Of a stretch of DNA of 64,000 nucleotides, positions 46,691 through 55,591 are shown one piece after another. The stretch is from assembly GCF_000308475.2 (NCBI RefSeq), contig NZ_BAFT02000061.1, forward strand, positions 1-64,000, read 5' to 3'. The position numbers and the translations under genes are program-made. Numbering within the stretch: the stretch's first letter is position 1; each line of letters opens with the position of its first letter. The notes beneath the pieces were generated by a model. It saw only the letters and a program-made list of their open reading frames with translations, did no database searches and had not been told where the DNA came from. The stretch is from Nocardia brasiliensis NBRC 14402. GTDB lineage: Bacteria; Actinomycetota; Actinomycetes; Mycobacteriales; Mycobacteriaceae.

Positions 46691-47251
46691 CTAGGTGCGC
46701 ACGACGAGGACCGCCCCGGCGGCGAGGAGGGCGAGGACGATGGCGGCGAGGCCGTAGTTCAGCCGGTGGTTGCGCAGGACGGGGACGAAGCGGTCGAGCG
46801 CGTAGCGGCCGGGGCCGGTCAGGGTGAGGGTGGCGGCGGCCGCGGTGAGGATCAGTTCGTATTCGATGCCCTTGGGGGCGAAGAAGGCGCCGGTGCCCTT
46901 GACCGCGATGGCGTTCAGCAGGGTGCCGACCACGGCCGCGCCGGCCAGCGGGGTGAGCAGGCCGACGGCGAGCGCGAGACCGCCGAACGTCTCGGTCACA
47001 CCCGCGACGAACGCCATGGCTTCCCCGGCGGGATAGCCGTTGCTGGAGAAGAACTTTCCGGTCCCGTCCAGCCCACCACCACCGAACCAGCCGAACAGCT
47101 TCTGCGCGCCGTGCGCGGCCATGGTCAGCCCGACCGCGATGCGCAGCAGGAGCAGACCCGCGTCGTAGGCGTGCGGGGTCGCGGCGTGGTCCGGCGCCAC
47201 ACGGGCCGCGACCGTGGATGCGGTAGATGCGGAGGTTGCGGTGGAACTCAT
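46691..47251 (-). CDS. DoxX family membrane protein
   Basis: 186 residues with four membrane helices. The DoxX opening LLLLRIAVGLTMAAHGAQKLFGWFGGGG and the FGGLALAVGLLTPLAG segment are typical. Ribosome site AAAGGA before the ATG. DoxX proteins in actinobacteria are linked to thiol redox balance with sulfurtransferase and SodA partners, but neither is here. It is followed in the same direction by nothing closely spaced, and preceded by the dioxygenase gene 28 bases upstream, so the two are probably co-transcribed under the MarR at 48139. This pairing of DoxX with a DODA-type dioxygenase is common. Confidence 0.85.
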   Translation of the reverse strand: MSSTATSASTASTVAARVAPDHAATPHAYDAGLLLLRIAVGLTMAAHGAQKLFGWFGGGGLDGTGKFFSSNGYPAGEAMAFVAGVTETFGGLALAVGLLTPLAGAAVVGTLLNAIAVKGTGAFFAPKGIEYELILTAAAATLTLTGPGRYALDRFVPVLRNHRLNYGLAAIVLALLAAGAVLVVRT

Positions 47252-47279
47252 TCGATGGTCCTTTCGGTGGGGGCAGGGG

Positions 47280-48044
47280 TCAGCCGAATTGGAGGGAACG
47301 TTTCGCCAGGCCGTTCCAGAAGCCGTCGATCACGCTGCGCTGGGTGCTCAGGTCGGCGTCGGCCGCGCCGAGCGCGACGAACAGCGGCGCGAAGTGTTCG
47401 GTGCGCGGGTGCGCCGCCGCCGCGGCCGGAGCCTTCTTCTCGAAATCGAGCAGGGCGTCGACATCGCCGGCGGCCAGCGCCCGCCGGCCCCAGTCGTCGA
47501 ACTCGGTCATCACCGGATGCACCGAGCCGTCCTGGGTCAGCGCGCGCAGATTGTGGGTGAAGAAGCCGCTGCCGACGATCAGCACGCCTTGGTCGCGCAG
47601 CGGCGCGAGCTTGCGGCCGAGTTCCAGCAGACCGGACGGGTCCAGCGTCGGCATCGACAGTTGCAGCACCGGCACGTCGGCCGCCGGATACATCTGCACC
47701 AGCGGCACATACGCCCCGTGGTCGAGGCCGCGATCGGGGACGTCGTGCACCGAGCGGCCTGGGGCGCGCAGCAGTTTGCGCACGTCGTCGGCGAGTTCGG
47801 GCGCCCCGGGCGCGGGATAGGACACGTCGTAGTAGTGCTGCGGGAAGCCCCAGAAGTCGTAGACCAGCGGAACCGTCGCGGTCGCGCCCACGGCGAGCGG
47901 CGCGTCTTCCCAATGCGCCGAAATCATCAGCACCGCTTCGGGTTTCGGCAGTTCGGCGGACCAGGCGGCCAGCTGCCCCGGCCATATCGCGTCATCGGCC
48001 AGCGGCGGCGCGCCGTGCGACAGGTACACCACGGGCATTCGCAT
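47280..48044 (-). CDS. DODA-type (LigB-like) extradiol ring-cleavage dioxygenase
   Basis: 254 residues, class III extradiol dioxygenase of the YgiD/4,5-DOPA-dioxygenase type. Metal ligands and active-site histidines are visible in LSHGAPP, MISAHWE, the DHGAYVPL segment and FFTHNLR. The start at 48044 has GGGAGG nine bases upstream. In other bacteria this gene, a DoxX gene and a MarR gene form a quinone/catechol stress unit. It is divergent from marR across two palindromes. It is unrelated to the VOC-type L-DOPA dioxygenase of the PBD cluster. Confidence 0.87.
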   Translation of the reverse strand: MRMPVVYLSHGAPPLADDAIWPGQLAAWSAELPKPEAVLMISAHWEDAPLAVGATATVPLVYDFWGFPQHYYDVSYPAPGAPELADDVRKLLRAPGRSVHDVPDRGLDHGAYVPLVQMYPAADVPVLQLSMPTLDPSGLLELGRKLAPLRDQGVLIVGSGFFTHNLRALTQDGSVHPVMTEFDDWGRRALAAGDVDALLDFEKKAPAAAAAHPRTEHFAPLFVALGAADADLSTQRSVIDGFWNGLAKRSLQFG

Positions 48045-48067
48045 CGGTCTCGGCCTCCCAGCAAGTA

Positions 48068-48081
48068 GTTCAAATTTGAAC
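48068..48081. promoter_or_regulatory. MarR operator, copy 1 (DODA/marR promoter)
   Basis: GTTCAAATTTGAAC, a perfect 14-base palindrome between the divergent dioxygenase and marR genes, 24 bases upstream of the dioxygenase start. Confidence 0.7.
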
Positions 48082-48105
48082 ATCTGTCGATGATGGTAGA
48101 TTATC

Positions 48106-48119
48106 GTTCGAGTTTGAAC
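48106..48119. promoter_or_regulatory. MarR operator, copy 2 (DODA/marR promoter)
   Basis: GTTCGAGTTTGAAC, differing from copy 1 at two positions, 38 bases away centre to centre and 20 bases upstream of the marR start. Paired sites of this type are usual for autoregulating MarR proteins. Confidence 0.68.
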
Positions 48120-48138
48120 AATAGGGAGGGTGGTCACA

Positions 48139-48591
48139 GTGGACGAGCCCCGCTGGCTCGACGACGAAGAGATGCGGACCTGGCAGGCGTTCCTCGCCTC
48201 GACGGCGCTGCTGAATCGCCGGATCGAACAGCAGCTCAAGGAGGACGCGCACCTGTCGCACACCCAGTACGAGGTGCTGGTGCGACTCGAGGACGCACCC
48301 GGCGACGCGCTGCGGATGACCGAGCTCTCCGCCGCCCTGTTCACCTCCAAGAGCGGTCTCACCTATCAGATCGGGCAGTTGGAGAAGGCGGGCTTCGTCC
48401 GCCGCACTCCCGCCCCCGACGACCCCCGCGGCATCATCGCCACCCTCACCCCCGCCGGCCGCCGCAAACTCCAAGCCGCCGCCCCCGGCCACGTCGCTCT
48501 GGTCCGCGAACTCCTGATCGACGTCCTCACCCCGCAGCAACGCAAAGCCATCGCCGACGGCCTGGGCAAGGTCGCCGCCGACCTGCGTTGA
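48139..48591 (+). CDS. MarR-family regulator of the dioxygenase/DoxX genes
   Basis: 150 residues from the GTG at 48139, with AGGGAGGG upstream; an in-frame GTG at 48130 overlaps that site. Winged helix with recognition region LFTSKSGLTYQIGQLEKAGFV and wing APDDPRGIIATLT holding the conserved D-R pair. Two near-identical palindromes lie in the divergent promoter. Expected to repress itself and the dioxygenase-DoxX pair until a quinone- or phenol-like ligand binds. Its recognition helix and sites differ clearly from those of the PBD-locus MarR. Confidence 0.87.
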   Translation: MDEPRWLDDEEMRTWQAFLASTALLNRRIEQQLKEDAHLSHTQYEVLVRLEDAPGDALRMTELSAALFTSKSGLTYQIGQLEKAGFVRRTPAPDDPRGIIATLTPAGRRKLQAAAPGHVALVRELLIDVLTPQQRKAIADGLGKVAADLR

Positions 48592-48673
48592 GCACGAAGC
48601 GCAATGATGCGGCGCGTGCCACGCGCACCGGCCGCGCCGACCACGAACGCCGAGACAGTCGAGGAGAACTCCC

Positions 48674-49717
48674 ATGACCTACGTTCCCGAACCCACCAGG
48701 TACGACGGGCCGATGCGGTATCGGCGATCGGGTCGATCCGGGCTCGATCTGCCGATGCTCTCGCTCGGCTTCTGGCACAACTTCGGCGACGACCGGCCTT
48801 ATGGCAGCCAGCGCGAGATTGCGCTGCGCGCATTCGACCTGGGTATCACCCATTTTGATCTGGCGAACAATTACGGGCCGCCGTACGGGGCGGCCGAGAT
48901 CAACGCCGGGCGCATCCTGCGGGAGGATCTGGCCCGGTATCGCGACGAACTCGTGCTGTCCACGAAAGCGGGCTGGGACATGTGGCCCGGACCGTACGGG
49001 CAGGGCGGTGGCTCGCGGAAGTACGTACTCGCCTCGCTCGACCAGTCACTGACCCGGCTCGGCGTGGACTACGTCGACATCTTCTATTCGCACCGGTTCG
49101 ACCCGACGACACCGCTGGCGGAGACCGCGTCGGCGCTGCACACCGCGGTGCAGCAGGGCAAAGCGCTCTATGTCGGCATCTCGTCGTACACCGCGCAGGA
49201 TTCGCGCACCATCGCGGCGATGCTGCGCGAGCTGGGCACGCCGCTGCTCATCCACCAGCCGTCGTACTCGATGTTGAACCGCTGGATCGAGACCGAGGGA
49301 CTGCTCGACGCCGCCGCCGAGGCGGGCTTCGGCGTGATCGGCTTCACCGCGCTGGCCCAGGGCATGCTCACCGCGAAATATCTGGACGGCATTCCGCGGG
49401 AATCGCGGGCCGCCCAGGACAAGTCGTTCCAGAACGAGCTGCTCACCCCCGCGATGATCGACCGGCTGCGCAAGCTCAACGCCCTCGCCGAGCGGCGCGG
49501 CCAGACGCTCGCCCAGCTCGCGCTCGCGTGGGCGCTGCGCGACGAGCGGGTGACGTCGCTGGTCATCGGCGCGTCCTCGACCGGCCAGCTCGAGCAGAAC
49601 GTCGCCGCGCTCGACGGACTCGAGTTCCGCGCCGAGGAACTGGCCGAGATCGACGCCCTGCTCGACGACGACGGAGCGGTCGATCTGTGGCGGTCGGCCC
49701 GCGAGGGCACGCTCTGA
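48674..49717 (+). CDS. Aldo/keto reductase (YghZ/L-glyceraldehyde-3-phosphate reductase type)
   Basis: 347 residues, (beta/alpha)8 barrel. Catalytic tetrad candidates: Asp and Tyr in FDLANNYGP, Lys in STKAGW, His in FYSHRFDP. The NADPH site GASSTGQLEQNV is near the C-terminus. The N-terminal MRYRRSGRSGLDLPMLSLGFW and the WPGPYGQGGGSRKY loop are typical of the YghZ subgroup, which detoxifies methylglyoxal and related aldehydes. The ATG has GAGGAG upstream. Confidence 0.9.
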   Translation: MTYVPEPTRYDGPMRYRRSGRSGLDLPMLSLGFWHNFGDDRPYGSQREIALRAFDLGITHFDLANNYGPPYGAAEINAGRILREDLARYRDELVLSTKAGWDMWPGPYGQGGGSRKYVLASLDQSLTRLGVDYVDIFYSHRFDPTTPLAETASALHTAVQQGKALYVGISSYTAQDSRTIAAMLRELGTPLLIHQPSYSMLNRWIETEGLLDAAAEAGFGVIGFTALAQGMLTAKYLDGIPRESRAAQDKSFQNELLTPAMIDRLRKLNALAERRGQTLAQLALAWALRDERVTSLVIGASSTGQLEQNVAALDGLEFRAEELAEIDALLDDDGAVDLWRSAREGTL

Positions 49718-49820
49718 CCCTGGAACCCCTTCGCCCACAGGCGAGTCAGGGAAATACCGGAGGCCGATACCACCCTGCGGGCTGACGACGAACCGGGTAG
49801 CCGCCGCATAGTGTGCCCGC

Positions 49821-50717
49821 ATGACCTCAGGGCCACCCGACGCTCCACCGCTACCCGACCGCCGCCGACTCGCCCGGCGCGGCGTCGGCCTCTTCCTCGT
49901 CGCGCTGGTCGCGCTGTCCGCACCGGCCATGATCTTCGCGGTCGTGGCGCGCAACGAGATCGGCATCCTGCTGCTGATGTGGGCGCCGGGCGTCGCCTCG
50001 CTGCTCGCCCGGCTGCTGCTGCGCGAAGGATTCGGCGATATCTCGCTGCGCTTCGGCGGCCGCCGCGGCTGGTGGGCCTGCCTGTTCGCGCTCGGCTACC
50101 CGGTGGTCGTCGCGGGGGCGGCGTACGGCGTCGGCTGGCTCACCGGCCTGGCCGAGTTCACCACGCCCGACGGCGAAGCCGCCGGCTGGATCGCCTTCGC
50201 GGTCCAGCTGCTCATCGGCCTGGTGCCCGGCACCGCCATCGGCCTGGTGTTCGCGCTCGGCGAGGAACTCGGGTGGCGCGGCTATCTGCTCACCCGGCTC
50301 ATCGACGCGGGCATACCACAGCCGATCCTGGTCGGCGGATTGATCTGGGCCGCTTGGCATATGCCGTTGATCATCGGTGGCAGTTATCTGAGCGGCAACG
50401 GCGGTTCCGTGCTGGTGATCGCGCCGCTGTTCCTGATCCAAGTCGTCGTGGTCTCTTATGTTTTCGCGCGAGTGCGGCTGGATACCGGCAGCGCCTGGCC
50501 GGCCGTCGTGCTGCACGCGTCGTGGAATTCGGTGATCCAATCCGTCTTCGACACCCACACCACGGGCGCGCGGGCTTGGCTGTGGCTCGGCGAACAAGGT
50601 CTGCTGCTGCTGGCCGCGAATGCGATCTGCGCATTCCTGCTCTACCGGCGGCCGGGAAGATTCCTGCGCCAACCACTTTCGAGCGCGCCCGATTCGGCCG
50701 CACGCAATGGCAGTTGA
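49821..50717 (+). CDS. CPBP-family intramembrane glutamic endopeptidase-like protein
   Basis: 298 residues with about eight membrane segments. The CPBP (Abi) motifs are present: EELGWRGYLLTRL, where the paired glutamates and Arg are catalytic in the Rce1-like fold, followed by GGLIWAAWHMPLII with the histidine, and a later H (VVLHASWNSV). A proline/arginine-rich N-terminal tail precedes the first helix. Functions range from prenyl-protein processing to bacteriocin self-protection; nothing nearby points to a particular role. Confidence 0.83.
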   Translation: MTSGPPDAPPLPDRRRLARRGVGLFLVALVALSAPAMIFAVVARNEIGILLLMWAPGVASLLARLLLREGFGDISLRFGGRRGWWACLFALGYPVVVAGAAYGVGWLTGLAEFTTPDGEAAGWIAFAVQLLIGLVPGTAIGLVFALGEELGWRGYLLTRLIDAGIPQPILVGGLIWAAWHMPLIIGGSYLSGNGGSVLVIAPLFLIQVVVVSYVFARVRLDTGSAWPAVVLHASWNSVIQSVFDTHTTGARAWLWLGEQGLLLLAANAICAFLLYRRPGRFLRQPLSSAPDSAARNGS

Positions 50718-50821
50718 TGCGCGATTGCACATTGCGATCCCGGTGACCGTAATACTGGTCGAGCCGCGCCCGGCCTGGTTTCCTCATCCGTAATCATCCG
50801 GGTGGAGCGAAAGGTCGTGGA

Positions 50822-51730
50822 ATGTCCGTGCAGGTGGTCAAGCTCGGTGCGCACATCGGCGCCCGAATCGAGGGAGTCCGGCTCGGCGGTGGGCTGGACG
50901 GCGCGACCGTCGCCGCCGTGCGCGCCGCGCTCAACGAGCACAAGGTGATCTTCTTCCGGGAACAGCACCACCTCACCGAGGACGGCCAGTACGAGTTCGC
51001 CGAACTGCTCGGCACGCCCACCACACCGCACCCGACGCTCACCTCCGCGGGCGTGAAGAGCCTGGCCATCGACTCCCACCACGGCCGCTCCAACACCTGG
51101 CACACCGATGTCACCTTCGTCGACCGCGTGCCGAAGGCCTCCATCCTGCGCGCGGTCACACTGCCGAGTTACGGCGGCGCGACCACCTGGGCCTCGACCG
51201 TCGCCGCCTACAACTCGCTGCCGGAACCGCTGCGGCGACTCGCCGAAAGCCTGCGTGCGCGGCACACCAACCAGTACGACTACGCGGCCACCGTCGAGGA
51301 CCGCCCGGACGAGAACGCGCGGGCCTACCGCCGCGAATTCGAGTCCACCTACTTCGAGACCGAACATCCGGTGGTCCGGGTGCACCCGGAGACGGGCGAA
51401 CGGGCGTTGCTGCTGGGCTGCTTCGTCAAGCAGATCGTGGGCCTGTCCAGTGGCGAGTCGCAGGCGCTGTTCCGATTGTTCCAGGACCGGGTGACCCGGC
51501 TCGAGCACACCGTCCGGTGGGACTGGTCACTCGGCGACGTGGCCATCTGGGACAACCGTGCCACCCAGCACTACGCGATCGACGACTACGACGGCGCGGA
51601 GCACCGCAGGTTGACCCGGATCACCCTGGCCGGCGATATCCCGGTCGGCGTCGACGGCACGTCCAGCACCGTCATCGCGGGAAACGCCGAGTCCTACTCC
51701 GCGGTCGATCCACTCACCACGGCGGCTTAA
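50822..51730 (+). CDS. TauD/alkylsulfatase-type Fe(II)/2-oxoglutarate dioxygenase
   Basis: 302 residues, cupin-fold oxygenase. The iron facial triad is readable as His94-Thr-Asp96 (NTWHTDVTF) and His250 (NRATQHYA), with the 2-oxoglutarate-binding Arg in [20 protein letters not shown] near the N-terminus is characteristic of TauD/AtsK-like proteins. Family substrates are taurine, alkylsulfates or related sulfonates. The downstream ABC transporter belongs to the betaine class, not the sulfonate class, and a 194-base gap separates them, so the substrate is open. Confidence 0.85.
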   Translation: MSVQVVKLGAHIGARIEGVRLGGGLDGATVAAVRAALNEHKVIFFREQHHLTEDGQYEFAELLGTPTTPHPTLTSAGVKSLAIDSHHGRSNTWHTDVTFVDRVPKASILRAVTLPSYGGATTWASTVAAYNSLPEPLRRLAESLRARHTNQYDYAATVEDRPDENARAYRREFESTYFETEHPVVRVHPETGERALLLGCFVKQIVGLSSGESQALFRLFQDRVTRLEHTVRWDWSLGDVAIWDNRATQHYAIDDYDGAEHRRLTRITLAGDIPVGVDGTSSTVIAGNAESYSAVDPLTTAA

Positions 51731-51924
51731 CCGTCCTCTTCGAACTCGCATTGTTTGGATACCGGCTCGGCGGTGAAAACAATCGCGAGATCGGCAACCC
51801 GGCGATCCGCGCGCAGCGCGCCATCCAGAACCGCACACGAAGTCTCGATTACGCTTTGACGGCTCGCGTCCGGTGATTACGCACCCGCAGGTACCGACCG
51901 GTCTTGCCCGACGAGGGGAATCGC

Positions 51925-52569
51925 GTGGATTTATGGAGTTATATCCGAGGGCGGGGCGAATTCCTCGCGTTCCTCACCTATCAGCATGCCTCCCTGGCAT
52001 TTCAGACCGTCCTGGTCGGAACCGTCGTCGCGGTGCTCATCGCGGTCGCGGTCTATCGGCTGCCGCTGCTGGCCGCGCTCTCGCTCACCTCTAGCCGGGT
52101 GGCACTGACCATTCCGTCGCTGGCCCTGCTCGCACTGCTGCTGGTGCCGTTCGGGTTAGGCGTGGTGCCGTCGTTTCTCATGCTGACGTTCTTCGCCGCG
52201 CTGCCGGTTATCGGCAACGCGATCGTAGGTTTGCGCGCGGTGCCGCCCTCGGTGATCGAATCCGCCAAAGGCATCGGCTTTTCCCGGTTGCGCATCCTGC
52301 TGACCGTCGAGTTGCCGATCGCCTGGCCGGTGATCCTCACCGGCATCAGGGTTTCCACCCAGATGATCGTCGGCGTGGCCGCCATCGTCGCCTACGTCCT
52401 CGGACCCGGCCTCGGGTCGCTGATCTTCAACGGCCTGTCCCGGCTCGGTGGCGCCAACGCCATCGAGATGGCGTTGACCGGCACCATTCTCATCGTCCTC
52501 ATCGCGTTGGTGTTCGACGCACTCCTCGTCCTGCTCGGCCGCCTCACGATCGCAAAGGGACTGTCATGA
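51925..52569 (+). CDS. proW: Glycine-betaine-type ABC transporter permease
   Basis: 214 residues, six hydrophobic segments, OpuBB/ProW-type permease. The EAA cytoplasmic loop reads GLRAVPPSVIESAKGIGFSRLRIL and contacts the ATPase. I chose the GTG at 51925 (MDLWSYIRG) because it has GAGGGGA at the right distance. Its stop overlaps the ATPase start (ATGA at 52566). First gene of a four-gene osmoprotectant transporter with two different permeases, ordered permease-ATPase-permease-binding protein. Confidence 0.85.
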   Translation: MDLWSYIRGRGEFLAFLTYQHASLAFQTVLVGTVVAVLIAVAVYRLPLLAALSLTSSRVALTIPSLALLALLLVPFGLGVVPSFLMLTFFAALPVIGNAIVGLRAVPPSVIESAKGIGFSRLRILLTVELPIAWPVILTGIRVSTQMIVGVAAIVAYVLGPGLGSLIFNGLSRLGGANAIEMALTGTILIVLIALVFDALLVLLGRLTIAKGLS

Positions 52570-53846
52570 CCGAAGTGACCAGCCGCCCCGCTCCGCCCGC
52601 GCCGGAGCGCAACGTGACCGGCGCCGACATCACATTGGACGCCGTCGTCAAGCGCTACCGCGGCCAGGACGCGCCCGCGGTCGAACGGCTCGACCTGGAG
52701 ATCGACGCCGGTGACATCGTCGCGTTCGTCGGTCCGTCCGGCTGCGGCAAGACCACGACCTTGAAGATGATCAACCGGCTGATCGAACCGACCGAGGGCC
52801 GGATCTTCATCGGCGGCCGCGACGTCACCCGCGAGGACCCGGACAAACTGCGCCAGTCGATCGGGTACGTCATCCAGTCCGGCGGACTGTTTCCGCACTG
52901 GAGCGTCGCCAAGAACGTCGGTGCCATCCCGCGGGTGCTCGGCTGGGACAAGAAGCGGATCGCCGAACGCACCGAATACCTGCTCGATCTCGTCGGGCTC
53001 GATCCCGCCACCTTCGCCGACCGGCTGCCCAAGGACATGTCCGGCGGTCAGCAACAACGGGTCGGCGTCGCCCGCGCGCTCGCCGCGGACCCGCCGGTCC
53101 TGCTGATGGACGAACCGTTCGGCGCGGTCGACCCGATCACCCGGGTGCGCTTGCAGGACAGCCTGATCGCGATCCAGCACGAACTCGGCAAGACCATCGT
53201 GATCGTGACGCACGATTTCGAGGAGGCCACCAAGCTCGGTGACAAGGTGCTGATCCTGTCCGAGGGCGGGCACGTCGAGCAGTACGCGAGCCCGGAGGAG
53301 ATCCTCACCGACCCGGCCACGCCGTTCGTCGAGGAGTTCGTCGGGTCCGGCGCGAAGCTGGCCTATCTCACCGTGTCCCGGGTGCGCGACGTCGAATACG
53401 ACAAGGTGATCACCGCCCGGGTCGGCGAACCCGCACAGGGCGTGATCCAGCGCGCGATGGCGGCCGGGCACACCTGGGTCGTGGTCGTCGACGAGGCCGG
53501 CCGGCCACGATCGTGGCCCTCGCTCACCGAACTGGCGACCAAACCGGAGGTCTCGGACTTCCTCGACCGGCGCCTGCCCGTGGTCGCCCGCTCCTCCACG
53601 CTCAACGACGCACTCGACGCCATGCTCGCGGCCAGCCAAGGGGCCGCGCTGGTCACCGACGGCCGCGGCGCCGTGGTCGGCGCGCTCAGCATCGGCACGG
53701 TGACCGAGACGATCCAGGCCAAACTCGCCGAGGTGCGGTCGGACGAGGCCGATCTGTCCTACGAGACCTACGTCGACGGCACCGATCCCGCGCCGACGCC
53801 GGTGGTCGCCGCCGACGACGAACCCGGATCGGCCGAGCCGGCATGA
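52566..53846 (+). CDS. proV: Glycine-betaine-type ABC transporter ATPase with CBS domains
   Basis: 426 residues. ABC domain about 20-265: Walker A GPSGCGKTTT, Q-loop YVIQSGG, signature MSGGQQQRVGVARAL, Walker B VLLMDEPFGAVDP, H-loop VTHDF. A CBS pair occupies about 275-390, the part that senses ionic strength in OpuA-like transporters, and ends with an acidic tail. Coupled by 4-base overlaps to both neighbouring permease genes. Confidence 0.92.
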   Translation: MTEVTSRPAPPAPERNVTGADITLDAVVKRYRGQDAPAVERLDLEIDAGDIVAFVGPSGCGKTTTLKMINRLIEPTEGRIFIGGRDVTREDPDKLRQSIGYVIQSGGLFPHWSVAKNVGAIPRVLGWDKKRIAERTEYLLDLVGLDPATFADRLPKDMSGGQQQRVGVARALAADPPVLLMDEPFGAVDPITRVRLQDSLIAIQHELGKTIVIVTHDFEEATKLGDKVLILSEGGHVEQYASPEEILTDPATPFVEEFVGSGAKLAYLTVSRVRDVEYDKVITARVGEPAQGVIQRAMAAGHTWVVVVDEAGRPRSWPSLTELATKPEVSDFLDRRLPVVARSSTLNDALDAMLAASQGAALVTDGRGAVVGALSIGTVTETIQAKLAEVRSDEADLSYETYVDGTDPAPTPVVAADDEPGSAEPA

Positions 53847-54580
53847 GCAGGCTGCGGCGCGTGCCGCTCGACGTGTGGTTCGAGCCGATCATCATCGGCG
53901 TGATCGGTCTCGGCTATGTCCTCTGGTACCGGTCCACGACCTTCACCCCCACCGAGCAAGCATCCCTGGCCTGGGACAACTTGCAGACCACGATCCTCGC
54001 GCACATCAAACTCACCGTGGTGGCCACGTTGATCGTGGTCGTCATCGCGATTCCGCTCGGCATCGCGCTCACCCGGCCCGCGCTGAAACGCGTCGAGCCC
54101 GTCGCGGTGAACATCGCCAATGTCGGGCAGGCCGCGCCCGCGGTCGGCCTGCTGGTGCTGTTCACGTTCTGGCTCGGCACCGGATTCCGTACGGCGATAG
54201 TCGGTCTCGTCGTGTACGCGATTCTGCCGATCCTGCAGAACACCATCGTCGGACTGCGGCAGGTGGACCACCGCACCATCGAGGCCTCGCGCGGTATCGG
54301 CTACTCCGGCAGCCGGACGCTGTTCCAGGTGGAGTTGCCGCTCGCGGTGCCGGTGATCCTCAACGGCGTGCGCACCGCGCTGGTGATCCTGGTCGGCACG
54401 GCGACGCTGAGCACGTTCATCGGCGCGACCAGCCTCGGCACGCTGATCACCACGGGCGTCACGCTGTTCCTGCCCAAACTGCTCGTCTCCGGCGCGATCC
54501 TGGTGGGCCTGCTGGCCTTGACCATCGACTGGCTGGGCCGGCTCGTCGAACTCGCCGCGACGCCGCGGGGCATCGCATGA
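53843..54580 (+). CDS. proZ: Glycine-betaine-type ABC transporter permease, second subunit
   Basis: 245 residues, about six membrane segments, OpuBD/ProZ type. EAA loop GLRQVDHRTIEASRGIGYSGSRTL. A first helix (IIIGVIGLGYVLWYR) precedes a short external stretch before the transport core. The ATG overlaps the ATPase stop (ATGA), and its stop overlaps the binding-protein start. Two unlike permeases flanking one ATPase gene suggest a heterodimeric channel. Confidence 0.87.
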   Translation: MSRLRRVPLDVWFEPIIIGVIGLGYVLWYRSTTFTPTEQASLAWDNLQTTILAHIKLTVVATLIVVVIAIPLGIALTRPALKRVEPVAVNIANVGQAAPAVGLLVLFTFWLGTGFRTAIVGLVVYAILPILQNTIVGLRQVDHRTIEASRGIGYSGSRTLFQVELPLAVPVILNGVRTALVILVGTATLSTFIGATSLGTLITTGVTLFLPKLLVSGAILVGLLALTIDWLGRLVELAATPRGIA

Positions 54581-55557
54581 GGCCGCCGCGGCTCACGACG
54601 CTGCTCGCCGCGCTCGTCGTGGCCACCGCCGCGCTCACCGGGTGTGGTCTGGTCAGCTCGTCCGGCACGTTCCACGACGCACGGCTGCCCGACGGCGCGC
54701 AGCCGCTGGACGGGGTCAAGCTGGTCGTCACCTCGAAGAGCTTCACCGAGGGCGTGCTGCTCGGCAAGATCACCGCGACGTATCTGGGCGCGGCGGGCGC
54801 GAAGGTCACCGACCTGACCGGGGCGCCGGGTTCCGCGTCGTCGCGGCAGGCTCAGCTCAACGGTGACGCCGACATCCTCTGGGAGTACACGGGCACCGGA
54901 TGGGTGAACTACCACAACCAGACCGACACGATCGCGGACCCGCAACAGCTCTGGCAGCGCGTGCACGACCTGGAACAGCGTGATCACGATCTGGTGTGGT
55001 TGCCGCCGGCCAACTTCAACGACACCTACGCCTTCGGCGCGTCGACGCCGAACGCCGAACGCCTGCAGGTGAAATCGCTGTCCGACGTGACCACCCTGCC
55101 GGTCCCCGACCGCACCTTCTGCGTCGACGACGAATTCTTCAGCCGTTCCGACGGTTTCATCCCGATGCTGGCGAAGTACGGTATCCCGTACAACGATCCG
55201 AACGGCGTCCCGTCCGGCAACGTGACCCGGATGGACGCGGGCGTGGTCTACACCGCCACCGCCAAGGGCGCACCCTGCAACTTCGGCATGATCTACACCA
55301 CCGACGGCCGGGTGAAGAACTTGAATCTCGTTGTGCTGGACGACGACCGCAAGTTCTTCCTGCCGTACAGCGGCACCGCCGTCGTGCGCGGCGCCGTCCT
55401 CGACCGGCATCCGGAACTGCGCCCGCTGCTCGGCACCATCTCCGAACGCCTCACCGACGATCTCATGCAGGAACTCAACGGCCGCGTCGACATCGACGGG
55501 GAAGACCCCGCCGACGTCGCCTACGACTGGCTGCGGACCCAGAAATTGATCGCCTGA
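54577..55557 (+). CDS. proX: Glycine-betaine-type substrate-binding lipoprotein
   Basis: 326 residues. Signal peptide with lipobox ALTGC (Cys at 23), so it should be a lipid-anchored extracytoplasmic receptor. The OpuAC-like start VVTSKSFTEGVLLGKI and the middle LWEYTGTGWVNYH are typical of betaine/choline/carnitine receptors; aromatic residues in the latter form the quaternary-ammonium cage. A cysteine pair (FCVDD and PCNFG) may form a disulfide. Last gene of the four-gene transporter. Confidence 0.88.
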   Translation: MRPPRLTTLLAALVVATAALTGCGLVSSSGTFHDARLPDGAQPLDGVKLVVTSKSFTEGVLLGKITATYLGAAGAKVTDLTGAPGSASSRQAQLNGDADILWEYTGTGWVNYHNQTDTIADPQQLWQRVHDLEQRDHDLVWLPPANFNDTYAFGASTPNAERLQVKSLSDVTTLPVPDRTFCVDDEFFSRSDGFIPMLAKYGIPYNDPNGVPSGNVTRMDAGVVYTATAKGAPCNFGMIYTTDGRVKNLNLVVLDDDRKFFLPYSGTAVVRGAVLDRHPELRPLLGTISERLTDDLMQELNGRVDIDGEDPADVAYDWLRTQKLIA

Positions 55558-55591
55558 TCAGCGAGCTGCGGCGGCAAAGAGGTTCCGGGAC

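Noticed and set aside
47280-48044. The DODA-type dioxygenase as the PBD L-DOPA dioxygenase
   Set aside because: It is a LigB-fold enzyme with its own MarR and DoxX neighbours; the PBD locus has its own VOC-type L-DOPA 2,3-dioxygenase at 26538-27008.
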